The translations under genes were made by a program, and so were the position numbers. From Hortaea werneckii (taxonomy: Eukaryota; Ascomycota; Dothideomycetes; Mycosphaerellales; Teratosphaeriaceae), in assembly GCA_037044905.1 (NCBI GenBank), contig JBAOKB010000040.1, forward strand, positions 37,192-101,191: DNA of 64,000 nt. The letters run 5' to 3'. Under the pieces are notes generated by a model. The model saw nothing but the letters and a program-made list of their open reading frames with translations. It was not told the origin of the DNA and did no database searches. Shown in pieces: positions 43,501 to 52,075 of the stretch; position 1 is the first letter of the stretch; every line of letters starts with the position of its first letter.

Positions 43501-44172
43501 CTTCAGCCCATCACAGAACCTCTCACACTGCTGTCGGCTCCCCTCCAGCTGAACCGTGAGCTTTGGCGGCGCAGGCGCTTTCAACCCATCATCCTTGCCC
43601 TCACCCGCTGCGCCTTTCCCTTTCCCATCCCCAGCACTCCCACCTCCCGCCGCGGCATCATGACCATTCCACGTCGAGATACTCAGAGCAAACATATAAC
43701 TACTGCTATGCAGCCGCTCCACCCTCCTGACTGCACACAATGGCAAGGTAAACCCGTTCCCCGCCGGGCCCGCTCCGTGGGTCCTGCCCGTGAACGCGCT
43801 GCTGGTCGAGGTACTCGCATTGTTCACAAAACTCGTGTTTACCGTGCTAAAGCACAGGAATCCCTCGCTCAGGTGCAGCTGGCCGACATAGTGGGTGCCG
43901 CCTCCGCCTGTGCCGCCGCTATCCCAATTGTTCTTGTCCCAGTTCCGGCTCTGCGCTTGTTTGGGATTGCTCGGTTTGGAAGGTAAGGTGAGCTCGGCGG
44001 TGATTTCGTATAGGGGGTTTTGGGAGTCTGGGAGACGGAACTGGTGCCGGAAGAGCTGGGCCTTGGAGGGGCGGGAGGAGGCATTGGGTGAGGCGAAGTT
44101 GGAAAGCGGGCCGGGAAGAGTTGAGGGATCGATGAATTGTTGTGCCTTCTGCACGAGGTTACTTAGGAACAT
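40522..44172 (-). CDS. gyp2: Rab GTPase-activating protein: GRAM, TBC, EF-hand
   Basis: Single exon of 1216 residues. The N-terminal GRAM-like lipid-binding region spans roughly 40-220 (HYVGQLHLSEGFLCFSTV). The TBC domain, about 330-560, starts GLPNSLRGEIWELTSG and has both catalytic fingers: Arg in IEKDLNRSLPE and Gln in GYCQAMN. An EF-hand near 810-840 (YDDDGDGKVDREG) keeps the calcium ligands. The C-terminal 300 residues are low complexity (Gly/Ala/Pro, acidic). This order matches the yeast Gyp2/Mdr1 and animal TBC1D8/9 group, which stimulates GTP hydrolysis on Rab proteins in Golgi-endosome traffic. The family is typically 900-1200 residues. The start precedes MFLSNLVQKAQQFIDP, typical for the group. 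Orthology to Gyp2 is by domain order only. Confidence 0.9.
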   Translation of the reverse strand: MFLSNLVQKAQQFIDPSTLPGPLSNFASPNASSRPSKAQLFRHQFRLPDSQNPLYEITAELTLPSKPSNPKQAQSRNWDKNNWDSGGTGGGGTHYVGQLHLSEGFLCFSTVNTSFVNNASTSTSSAFTGRTHGAGPAGNGFTLPLCAVRRVERLHSSSYMFALSISTWNGHDAAAGGGSAGDGKGKGAAGEGKDDGLKAPAPPKLTVQLEGSRQQCERFCDGLKKGLRQGIKEVEGMRQVTASCYSEYFLRHEFESLPVKPPVAEDPAETSPEDAEKDATGPPDTGLGSIFKYPGNSRKLRDRSKMRLWHEYLKTNGRNCTLVRQPDFHRLIRVGLPNSLRGEIWELTSGSFYLRLANPKLYQEILAKHEGEGSLAIDEIEKDLNRSLPEYAGFQSSEGIGRLRRVLTAYSWLNAEVGYCQAMNIVVAALLIYTSEPQAFYLLSVLCDRLLPGYYSQTMYGTLLDQRVFESLVEKTMPILWDHLVRNDVQLSVVSLPWFLSLYINSMPLIFAFRVLDVFFLEGPKVLFQVGLAILRINGEELLDSTDDGTFISVLKSYFARLGDSAHPRSENPKHRAITNFQALMVVAFREFEGITQNTISDQRSRHKAAVLENIESFAKRTSIRNLGPESKKLSANDLGFLYDRFYAVLYERQQRSAMLRAAEDERKRRVARARASEVVTGISTTANAPVLEKGRVATGVGEKTTMDYDAFREFLAGVARWAVTDSPSSPTKEDSSQREGGGRSGGNGGSGGYFNTFPGRGGAKNFPPIGPWGAGPEPAEHEFMRRLFAKWDVEGKGELSLQNVVYGLAPIKGNRDIMSSISYFFELYDDDGDGKVDREGILRISEALLFLSRRGVDSGTVTPAGGVAVDGEGKTKDELFLGAVSAFIRRCFEYADPDSGVGNQEAEKAAEGVNLLDLDDEKTENAETKPQDGEQNEAANDPLSASSNDAKDDSMLSRPSHNTFGQTTPSTPKHASANAALDPASPVHITLPTFRMLVLADETLESFFDSGFANSFHLADAPLPSSTITSPSFLGTGAAGAPPPHITSTGQAPSQGGAAPGSAAALHAPPGHVPAISPGGAGAGVVGPGGGLRGMLDNIVTDGMRVAAEVRRKMDEAQKELDRGASTRGTEDDEDEDAEEHPGDLLEGAEADAGSAGAKGEGAAQSGAAQGSLLDQPLTEEPRAEPGRGEGEAGPSAEGRRRKSGDTDKSTMFER

Positions 44173-44952
44173 GGTGCGGTCGGTGTTGGTGGTGGTGATG
44201 GTGGTGGTGGTGGTGGTGGTGCTGCTGCTGCTAGTGCTCGGCTTATGACGGAGTTGGGCTGCGAAGGCTCATTGCGGGGGCGTGAGGTGTGAGGCTGGTG
44301 GATAACGATCATGCGACAGGCGCGTTCTGGTTGTATGCGCTCTATGATGGGTTCAGAATCGGCTCAATTGATCTCGACATGTATTGGGGTGCAGTGGAGA
44401 GGTGGTGTCGTAGGTTGCGTAGGATCAGTGCTTGGCATGCCGCGATCAATCATCGGCGTGCGGAGCTCTCGGATCCAGCTCCATCAGCTGCAGGAACAGG
44501 AACAGGAACACAACGTCTGGTCGGACATCTTCGGAATGATCACATCTGCGTCCCACCCAGCATTCATTAGTGACATATATACCTGCAGACACATACATCC
44601 TCTACTTCTCTCTGCGAGAAAGCTGACTTGACCTTCAAACACGGCGTAAGTTGGCACTAACATGGCCAGAGGCTCAAGACGAGATAAGCTATGAGCTGCA
44701 TACTCCAAATCATCATCATTAATTAAAGGCGTCGCCAACATTACAGCAAGGGGTATCAATGAAACAATCAATCATCCGTCACCACCACGCTCTGCTTCCT
44801 TTTTATCAATCTTTGATCCTCTTTCCCAGGCATTGATCTTATCACAGAACTCCAGTCTCGGCCTGCCACCTCTGAACGCTCGCCATGCCACTTCGCGAAA
44901 GCATCCCGCTTCCCGTCCACTCCCTACCCTGCGCAGCCGACTCATAAGGTCC
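44173..44952. other. intergenic, with trinucleotide repeat at the Rab GAP leader
   Basis: About 780 bp. A GGT/GCT trinucleotide stretch (44184-44232) lies just before the Rab GAP start, so CAC/AGC in its leader. No gene is seen. Confidence 0.45.
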
Positions 44953-45591
44953 CTATACCTTGCCGCGGCCCGTATGCAGCGTCCGGCCTGTCCGATGCGT
45001 CCAGAAGATGAACGTCGAATAAATCGCCGTGATAAACCACAGAATCATGTTCGCCAGGTCGACCCAGACGGCGTGTTTCATCCGAATCTGACCGCCTTGT
45101 TTCGGCGTAGGGTGAGCGGGGATGAAGATCTTGCCGAAGGTTCCGAATAAGGCTGTCCAGAGGATACTGTGTGAAGACAAAAGTCGCATTGTCAGCGCTT
45201 GCTCGTCCTAAGATTGGTGCACATAGCTGGACGAGCGTCGCCGGCAGCAAGAGAAAGTGAAGGGTAGGATGCCATGCTTTGCTACCAAGGACACCAGAAT
45301 GAGGGGAACTTACAACAGTATCCAATCCCACGCCCAAGCCCAATAGCTCTTAAAGAACGGCACAGCATATACTAGCACCGTGACGGCGCTCAGACCTGCG
45401 ACGACCTCGGCAAAGACCCATTTGCCATCGGTGTATTTGCCCTGCTTATCGGCGCGGTGGAGATCGACGCCGTAGAGGCCTGCAACGGTGATGGCGAGGG
45501 CGAATTGAAAGAGTCGCAGGACAAGGCGGACGAGTGCACCGGGGATGCCGCCGGATGAGGAGTATGAGCCGATTATGTCGAAGATTGCCAT
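44953..45591 (-). CDS. MARVEL-like four-span membrane protein
   Basis: Two exons on the minus strand, 45591-45314 and 45166-44953, joined across a 147 nt intron (GTAAGT...CACACAG), give 163 residues. Four hydrophobic spans are visible: LRLFQFALAITVAGLYGV, VFAEVVAGLSAVTVLVYAVP, WILFILWTALFGTF and VDLANMILWFITAIYSTFIF. The splice falls inside the third span and keeps it intact. The loop after span 1 has GVDLHRADKQGKYTDGKWVF, typical of the fungal MARVEL family, which act in membrane apposition and traffic. The ATG at 45591 is chosen because the upstream open frame has no similar features. Confidence 0.82.
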
Positions 45592-46316
45592 TGCGATAGT
45601 GGATAGCCGTGCCAGTGAATGGATGCCGGTGATGGGTATATCGTGTTGCGGATGCGGTGTGTGGGCGACGGGCTGTAATGATATGGTCAGTTGCGCCGCC
45701 TTGGTCGCAAATCGATATTGTTTGATTGCTGTGAAAGAGGCAAAGAGGAGGAGTGAGAGGTCAACTGGGCAAACAGCAATGATGCTCCTAGGTACACTAT
45801 GGTCACGCTGGCCAAGGAATGTGATGTATCTTCGTACCTTATACAATGCTACTTTCTGAGCATATCAATTAGCCTTGCTATTCCTGGGCCTGAAGACGTA
45901 TTGCCGCCTAATCTAATTCAGTCTCGAATGTCGGAGAAGGCTGCAAACAAGAACGCCCTGTATGGACAAGTGATACACGAATTGAGGGCGCATACCGCGA
46001 CTCTTTAGACTTCCACTGGCTCCTGCCCTGCTTTCGGCGCCTGGAAGCTCTGACAGACGCGCCGTGACGTCGGCGGCTCGCTAAGCGACGGACACGCCCG
46101 ATACCCCGTCAACCCGTTTCAGCGCCAACCCGACTGCGAGAGGCGATTGGCTAGAAATTTTCGAGGCCCGGAGTCGACCGATTGGGGAAGAAGGGGAGTT
46201 TCGCAGACTTCATCTTCAATCTATGGTTGGTATGTTTGGAGATTAGAGATTCCTATACTCTGCGCACATCGTCGTAGCATTCGATTTTCACTGCAGGAAA
46301 GTAATCGGGACGAATC
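45592..46316. other. divergent promoter region
   Basis: 725 bp between the MARVEL gene (minus) and the Ofd1/Tpa1 gene (plus). Nothing else recognised. Confidence 0.45.
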
Positions 46317-48434
46317 ATGGTCTCAGCAAAGCGCTCGGCCAAGGATGCAGGCTTAGCAGAAACCAATGGCCATCCCAAGAAACCCGCCACCGACCAGCAC
46401 CAGCAACAACAACATGACATGCGCGAACGCTTTGGTCCGGACCTTTTCGACAAGAATACCATTTCAAATTACGCCAAGGAATACGCAGCTTCGGCCCCGT
46501 ACAAACATGCCGTCGTCTCCCATCTGATCAACGATTCCTTACTCCGCAACGTGCGCCAGGAGATTCTGGAGAATATCCACTTTACCCCCAAGGAGACGGA
46601 CATCTACAAGATCCATCAATCGGGAGACCTGGCGAATCTTGATGGGCTCGATGCGTCGTCTCTGGAGCGTCTGCCGAGTCTGCTGAAATTGCGGGATGCG
46701 CTTTATGGGTCTGAGTTCCGACGCTGGATCTCTGAGGTTAGTGGGGCTGGGCCCGTCAGTGGGCGGAAGACCGATATGGCTGTCAATGTCTACGTGCCTG
46801 GTTGCCATCTGCTGTGTCACGATGATGTGATCGGCAGTCGCCGTGTGAGTTATATTCTTTACCTGACCGATCCGGATAAGCCGTGGCAGGCGGGATGGGG
46901 TGGCGCGTTGAGACTATACCCTGTCGATGATTCCAAGGGCCAGGATGGGAAGTCGTATAAGGTGCCGAGAGCGGAATGGAGTAAAGTCATCCCACCTGCG
47001 TGGAACCAATTGAGCTTCTTCGCTGTGCAGCCGGGTGAGAGTTTTCATGATGTTGAGGAGGTCTATCATCGGCCTGCATCATCTGAGGAGGGTGATGAAG
47101 TAGATGGGGGCAGATTCCGGATGGCAATCAGCGGATGGTTCCACATCCCTCAGGAGGGCGAGGAAGGATATGAACCAGGGTTGGAGGAGAAGCTGGCCGA
47201 GAAGAGCAGTCTTCAACAGTTGCAGGGTAAAGTCAAAGATCAGTTTGACGAGCCCAAAGATGCGTTTGTCGAGCCAGAAAGCCAAGCAAAAGGCAATCCT
47301 ACTGAGACTGGCCCAAGCAAAGATGAAGAAGCCGCTGAAGAACTATCCGAGAAAGATCTGGAATTCCTGCTGCAGTACATGACGCCGAACTACCTGACCC
47401 CGGATACGGTGGAAGAGCTCAGCGATCTCTTCGCCGAAGAATCAACCCTTCAGCTCTCAAACTTCCTGAACAAGAAGTTCTCTGCCCAGCTGCGCGAGCA
47501 AATGGACGGTGCCAATCCTATTCCGACCAAAAGAGAAATGATCACGAGCAGACCACCCCACAAGCACCGATTCCAGTACCTTCGACCTTCTACCCCTCCC
47601 TCGCCGTCTTCGGCTGCAGAGCTTACTCCCTACGAGCAGCTCCTAGATATCCTACTCCCTAGCTTGGAATTCCGCAAATGGCTCTCCCTCGCCACCGGAT
47701 TGACCCTGGCGAAGTGTTCGATCCTGGCGCGGCGTTTCAGGCGGGGTTTGGACTACCAGCTCGCGCAGAGCTATGAAGGCGAGGATCCCCAATTGGAATT
47801 CACACTGTCCCTGACACCTACGAAGGGATGGGGCGCCGACGACCTCCCAGAACCCAATGACGAAGCCGAAGCGGATGCGGAGGAGGGTGCCGAAGCCGAC
47901 ACTAACGACGCGGAGGAAAGCTCCACCGCGAAAGAGAAGAAGTCCGAGTCAAAGGAGAATGCCCCAGTAGAAGAACCCGCGCCCGAAACCCTCCCCCACG
48001 AGGACGAGGAAGAGGACAACGTAGGCGGCTACGAGCTCTACATGGCGGGCGACGACCTGAACGACGACGACGACAACGCCTCCGACGCCTCCTCCTCCCA
48101 CGGCGTCGAAGTCCCCGCCAACATCGCCTCCCACACCGGCGCCGGCGACCGTCGTTCCGCCAAGAAACAAAAGAAACCTTCCGCGGCCGCTGCTGCTGCT
48201 GATCCGGCTATCTACCAATCCAACGCGGACGAAGACGGCGACGATGGGATTCTATTTAGTAACCCCGCCAGCTGGAACACGTTGAGTGTCGTGCTCCGCG
48301 ACCAGGGGACGTTGAAGTTCGTCAAGTATGTGAGCGGGAAGGCTGAGGGGGATCGGTGGGATTTTACGGGTGCGGTCGGGGTGCTGGATGATGAGGATGA
48401 GGAGGTTGGTGGGGAGGAGGAAGGGGAGGAGTAG
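46317..48434 (+). CDS. ofd1: prolyl hydroxylase of the Ofd1/Tpa1 (OGFOD1) family
   Basis: Single exon of 705 residues. The first double-stranded beta-helix domain carries the iron ligands in CHLLCHDDVIGSRRVSY (His and Asp) and a distal His in SFHDVEEVYH, with the 2-oxoglutarate Arg in RFRMAISGWFH. A second, non-catalytic beta-helix domain follows (EFRKWLSLATGLTL; FSNPASWNTLSVVLRDQG). The family hydroxylates a proline of ribosomal protein uS12 and, in fission yeast, controls sterol/hypoxia factor Sre1 stability. An acidic, low-complexity insert (residues about 505-600) and a Lys/Ala-rich patch split the second domain. A bipartite-like basic stretch near the N-terminus (KRSAKD...HPKKPA) may be a nuclear signal. 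It is convergent with the arginyl-tRNA synthetase gene. Confidence 0.92.
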   Translation: MVSAKRSAKDAGLAETNGHPKKPATDQHQQQQHDMRERFGPDLFDKNTISNYAKEYAASAPYKHAVVSHLINDSLLRNVRQEILENIHFTPKETDIYKIHQSGDLANLDGLDASSLERLPSLLKLRDALYGSEFRRWISEVSGAGPVSGRKTDMAVNVYVPGCHLLCHDDVIGSRRVSYILYLTDPDKPWQAGWGGALRLYPVDDSKGQDGKSYKVPRAEWSKVIPPAWNQLSFFAVQPGESFHDVEEVYHRPASSEEGDEVDGGRFRMAISGWFHIPQEGEEGYEPGLEEKLAEKSSLQQLQGKVKDQFDEPKDAFVEPESQAKGNPTETGPSKDEEAAEELSEKDLEFLLQYMTPNYLTPDTVEELSDLFAEESTLQLSNFLNKKFSAQLREQMDGANPIPTKREMITSRPPHKHRFQYLRPSTPPSPSSAAELTPYEQLLDILLPSLEFRKWLSLATGLTLAKCSILARRFRRGLDYQLAQSYEGEDPQLEFTLSLTPTKGWGADDLPEPNDEAEADAEEGAEADTNDAEESSTAKEKKSESKENAPVEEPAPETLPHEDEEEDNVGGYELYMAGDDLNDDDDNASDASSSHGVEVPANIASHTGAGDRRSAKKQKKPSAAAAAADPAIYQSNADEDGDDGILFSNPASWNTLSVVLRDQGTLKFVKYVSGKAEGDRWDFTGAVGVLDDEDEEVGGEEEGEE

Positions 48435-48537
48435 ATTGAGAGAAAGAAAGGGGATGTTTTCCACTTTTGAGGGAGGGGGAGGCGAGGAGTCTCGGCTTAG
48501 AGCTTGGGAGGATGGGAAGGATGGATGTGGTGGGAGA

Positions 48538-48556
48538 GGGGGGGGGGGGGGGGGGG
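48538..48556. repeat. 19-base G homopolymer
   Basis: 104 bases after the ofd1 stop codon. Confidence 0.95.
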
Positions 48557-48708
48557 TTCTTCTGTTGTAAAGAGATTTGATTGGCGTATAAATTTCTACA
48601 GTCTCTATTGTACTTGAGTAGAAAGTCAACGGGTACGATATCTCAGGCATCTTTGACGCTTTCCTGTCATTTCTATTTAAGCTGTCAGCATCCGCTTCTA
48701 GCTTTCAA

Positions 48709-48723
48709 CCCCCCCCCCCCCCC
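48709..48723. repeat. 15-base C homopolymer
   Basis: Between the two convergent genes, 153 bases after the end of the G run. Confidence 0.95.
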
Positions 48724-48988
48724 TTAATCGAAAAGGGCTTGTGGTTAACCCAACGAAAAGTCAATCCAGATCAGCCGAGTGGAGGAGGTATGGCGGTCAA
48801 CCTTTATCACGGACGGCACGACTGGCGACCGCCAGTGGCTTCCATCATGATCAGAACACGAAATCGAATGCAGTAGGGCCTTCCAGGTGCACCGTCTGTA
48901 CATGCGCCAGTCAATGACGATGGCCCGAGCAAATCGGAGGGGAAGGGCGCATCCGTAAAAAGCGAGAGAGATGGAAGATTTGGACCCG

Positions 48989-49007
48989 AAAAAAAAAAAA
49001 AAAAAAA
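48989..49007. repeat. 19-base A homopolymer
   Basis: Reads as T on the arginyl-tRNA synthetase strand, about 215 bases past its stop. It could be a 3' end or termination element for that gene. Confidence 0.9.
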
Positions 49008-49223
49008 GCGCGTTCCCTGGAAAAGAAATGCATGTTCGAAATTTTGGCCTTTTATCCACTCCTCTCTCCTCCTCCTCCTCCTCCTCCTCTCTCTGCCGCC
49101 TATCCCGCAAATAACGGCAAACCTCTCTCCCCAAGCCCGCCCCTCTCATCCTCCTCATCAGACTCGCAAAAGCATAAATAAACCCCACCCCACGCCCCGT
49201 CCGAGAGAAGCAAATGCCTCTCT

Positions 49224-51551
49224 CTACATCCTCTCCACAGGCGTCAACCCCAACAACCGCATCCCATTCCCCAACACCTGGCGCGCGGCATCATACAACC
49301 CCATCAGCGCGCGCTTCTTCTCCTCGCTCTCGGCATACATGACGCTCATCGTCTTGGCATTCTTGTTCTCGTAATCCTTCGCGTCGTAGCACGAGGACAG
49401 CAAATGCGTCATCTTAAACAGGTACGTAAGCACCGTGACGGGTTCGCGGGTCCGGTAGGTATTGAGGAAGACGTCGGGCCATTGGGCCAGGGAGCGGATG
49501 AGTTCCACGCCTTCCTTGGCCGTGATCAGGCTGAAGTCCGCGGTTAGGAGTTGGTCGCGGGGGATCCCCGCTTTGCGTTCCATGGAGCACACCCGCGCGT
49601 GCGAGTATTGTAGGTAGGGGCCCGTGTCGCCTTCGAAGGAGGTCATGCGTTCCATGTCGAAGTTGTAGTTGTTGATCATTTTGCCGCTGTAGTCCTGGAC
49701 CATGATGGCGCTGATGGCGAGGGTGTCGGCGGTGCCTTCCGGGTCGGCGACTTGGGCGTATTTGTCTTCGTTCTTCTTCATCACGCTGTGCATGAATTCC
49801 TTGGCGGCGTCGAGGGAGTCCGCCAGGGACACGACGGTGCCCTTGCGCGTCGACATGGTTTGGCCCTTGGGATCCTTGACCATGCCGAAGGTCACGTGCT
49901 CGCATTTCTCCACCGCGTCTTTGTAGGGTGGGCCCATGAGGGAGAGGATCTTGAAGAATTGCGCGACGTGCACGTCTTGCTGCGAGGCGATGACGTAGAT
50001 CATCTTGTCGAAGGCGTATTTTTCGAACCGCTCGTAGTTGGCGGCGATGTCTCTGGTCAGGTATAGGGAGGTACCGTCACGCTTCTTGACGAGCGTCTTG
50101 CCAAGCTTTGGTGCCCCGTGGTTGGCAAGGTCGACGATGACGGCACCCTTGGAGTCCTCGGAGATGCCCTTCTGCTCCAGGATCGAGGCAGCCTTGTCCA
50201 TGTCTTCGTTCTTGACTGTTGATTCGCCGGAGTAGTCATCGAATGCGATGTTCAACCGCGAGTACATCTCCTTGTAAGCCTCGATGGAGAGGTTCCTGAA
50301 CTTCTCCCAGTTGCGGAGGGCGTCTTTGTCGCTGTCGACCATGCGCTTGAAGAACTGACGAGCCTTCTCATCAATCGAAGGCTTGGCCACCAATTCTGCC
50401 TGCACCTTCTCGAGCTCTGCAGTGACGGACTGCAGCTCCTGCTCCTGCTCATCTGTCCATTTCGGCGGCTCAGGTGGCGCTTCTTGGCCCTTAGCGGGCT
50501 TCTTGGGCTTAGGCGGAGCCTTCGTCTTCTCCAGTTCGTCTTTCTTCTCTGCAAGCTTCTTCGCAGGCTTCTGCTCCTCGCTGTTGTCGTTGTTAATTTT
50601 GACGTATACTTCGTTCAAGTGCTTGATCGGGTCCTTCTGCAGCTGCTCCTCGCTGCCGTACTTTTCAAATCCCTGGCTGAGCATACCGTACTGCTTACCC
50701 CAGTCACCGAGGTAGTTCATACTGACGGCATCCCAACCCGCAGCAGTGTACAGCTTCACAAGGAAACCGCCAATGATCGTACTTCTCAGGTGGCCCGTGT
50801 GGAACTCCTTTGCGATGTTGGGTGAAGAGTACTCGACGATCAGCTTCTTCTGCTTGCTTTGCAAGTCGCCTGGCTGCTCACGGCCCAGGTGGGGGTTGAA
50901 GCCGTAGGCGTCCTTCTGGTTCAGAATGTATTTCAGGGTGAGACTGGCAAGGGGACCAGGCTCGAAGAAGAAGCGAACAAAGGTCTTGTCAGCGGTGGGC
51001 TTCTTGACGAGCGGGCACTCAAACTCGTCGGCGATCTTTTGGGCCAGCTCATCTGGTTTAGTACCTTTCTGTCTGAGCGCGGGGACCGGGAGGACCAGAT
51101 CGCCATGCTTTAAGTCCTGAGTCCATGCTACGGCCTGGTTGATGATAGCGGGCTCCACGCCTGTAGATTTATGGATCTGCTCTATTATGTACGAGCGATG
51201 CACATCGATCGGGTTGTACTCTGGGTAAAGTTGGACCCCTGGAAAGGTTGGCAGATTGGAAAGTCCCAGGGTAGACAGCTGGGAGGTGATTTGGTCCATA
51301 TCCAGCGAGGTGGAACCGTCGACGTGAGCTCCTCTGGCGACAGCCATGTTGGCGATGTTGGGAGCAGTGGCGAAGGTCGTCTGCTGAGTGGTCGGGAATG
51401 AGGTGGGACTGAATATAGCTTTCCTGGTGGCTGCCGTCGGCTGAGTCAAGCGGCCAAAATTTGATGGAAGAAACTTCGGGGTCAAGGGTAGGCGGCTTTG
51501 CGCGTAGAATCGAAGTGAATGGCCAGAACAAAATTGAGAGAACGTTCTCAT
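49224..51551 (-). CDS. arginyl-tRNA synthetase, probably dual-targeted
   Basis: Single exon of 775 residues from ATG 51551. Class I signatures are present: the HIGH-like HTGHLRST after SPNIAKEF, and the KMSKS-like MSTRKGTVV. The N-terminal additional domain is at about 100-200 and the C-terminal anticodon-binding domain runs to LLGLTPVERM. The first 65 residues are rich in Arg, Ser, Thr and Phe with no acidic residues, as for a mitochondrial presequence. A second in-frame ATG at 51347 (MAVARGAH) would give the cytosolic form. A Lys/Pro-rich charged insertion (KKPAKGQEAPPEPPKW) lies near residue 330. It charges tRNA-Arg; in fungi one gene often serves both compartments. The presence of both starts supports alternative initiation but does not prove it. 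Confidence 0.93.
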   Translation of the reverse strand: MRTFSQFCSGHSLRFYAQSRLPLTPKFLPSNFGRLTQPTAATRKAIFSPTSFPTTQQTTFATAPNIANMAVARGAHVDGSTSLDMDQITSQLSTLGLSNLPTFPGVQLYPEYNPIDVHRSYIIEQIHKSTGVEPAIINQAVAWTQDLKHGDLVLPVPALRQKGTKPDELAQKIADEFECPLVKKPTADKTFVRFFFEPGPLASLTLKYILNQKDAYGFNPHLGREQPGDLQSKQKKLIVEYSSPNIAKEFHTGHLRSTIIGGFLVKLYTAAGWDAVSMNYLGDWGKQYGMLSQGFEKYGSEEQLQKDPIKHLNEVYVKINNDNSEEQKPAKKLAEKKDELEKTKAPPKPKKPAKGQEAPPEPPKWTDEQEQELQSVTAELEKVQAELVAKPSIDEKARQFFKRMVDSDKDALRNWEKFRNLSIEAYKEMYSRLNIAFDDYSGESTVKNEDMDKAASILEQKGISEDSKGAVIVDLANHGAPKLGKTLVKKRDGTSLYLTRDIAANYERFEKYAFDKMIYVIASQQDVHVAQFFKILSLMGPPYKDAVEKCEHVTFGMVKDPKGQTMSTRKGTVVSLADSLDAAKEFMHSVMKKNEDKYAQVADPEGTADTLAISAIMVQDYSGKMINNYNFDMERMTSFEGDTGPYLQYSHARVCSMERKAGIPRDQLLTADFSLITAKEGVELIRSLAQWPDVFLNTYRTREPVTVLTYLFKMTHLLSSCYDAKDYENKNAKTMSVMYAESEEKKRALMGLYDAARQVLGNGMRLLGLTPVERM

Positions 51552-52075
51552 CAAGTGGTGCCAGCCTCCGGGGGTCTTCTCGCCAGGTCCTGATGTGACG
51601 GTTCGCCAAAACGCGAGATAATTCCTGGCGGGCGAAGACGCCCAGTCTCAGAGCAGACGAGCCCGACAGGCGGGGTGTGGCGCTTTAGCCACAGTGTAGC
51701 CTCAGGCACAAAGCTCATTGGCAGGGAGGCCCGGGGAGACATTTCTCCCAACGACCCGGTCCGCCCGTCCGTCGACCACTGCCGAACGGTCATTGGGTAG
51801 GTGCGTGCGCGCGATCCGGGATGATGAATCGGCATGCCGACCTGCCGCCCGTCGCCCGACGCGTGGACGGGTTGACGGGTAGATTAGCATGGATGGGGCT
51901 CGATCGACGGGCTCAGGGTTGGGGTTGATAGCAGGGTGATGCCATAGTTTCGCAGTCCTGGCTGGCTGCTAACTCCATCCTCGAGACGTCCAACAATTAT
52001 ACCATACCTACAGGATGTATTGACTACACCACACGTGAGGTGGATCATTTACCTCAAGCGCGCCAAGTCCAAGGC
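51552..52075. promoter_or_regulatory. divergent promoter region
   Basis: 524 bp shared upstream of the arginyl-tRNA synthetase (minus) and the GT90 gene (plus). No defined element recognised. Confidence 0.4.

Larger units (their letters stand above)
48435..49223. other. convergent 3' flanks rich in homopolymers
   Basis: 790 bp between the stops of ofd1 (plus) and the arginyl-tRNA synthetase (minus). It contains a G run, a C run, an A run and a CTC microsatellite (49065-49091). No gene is supported. Confidence 0.55.
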
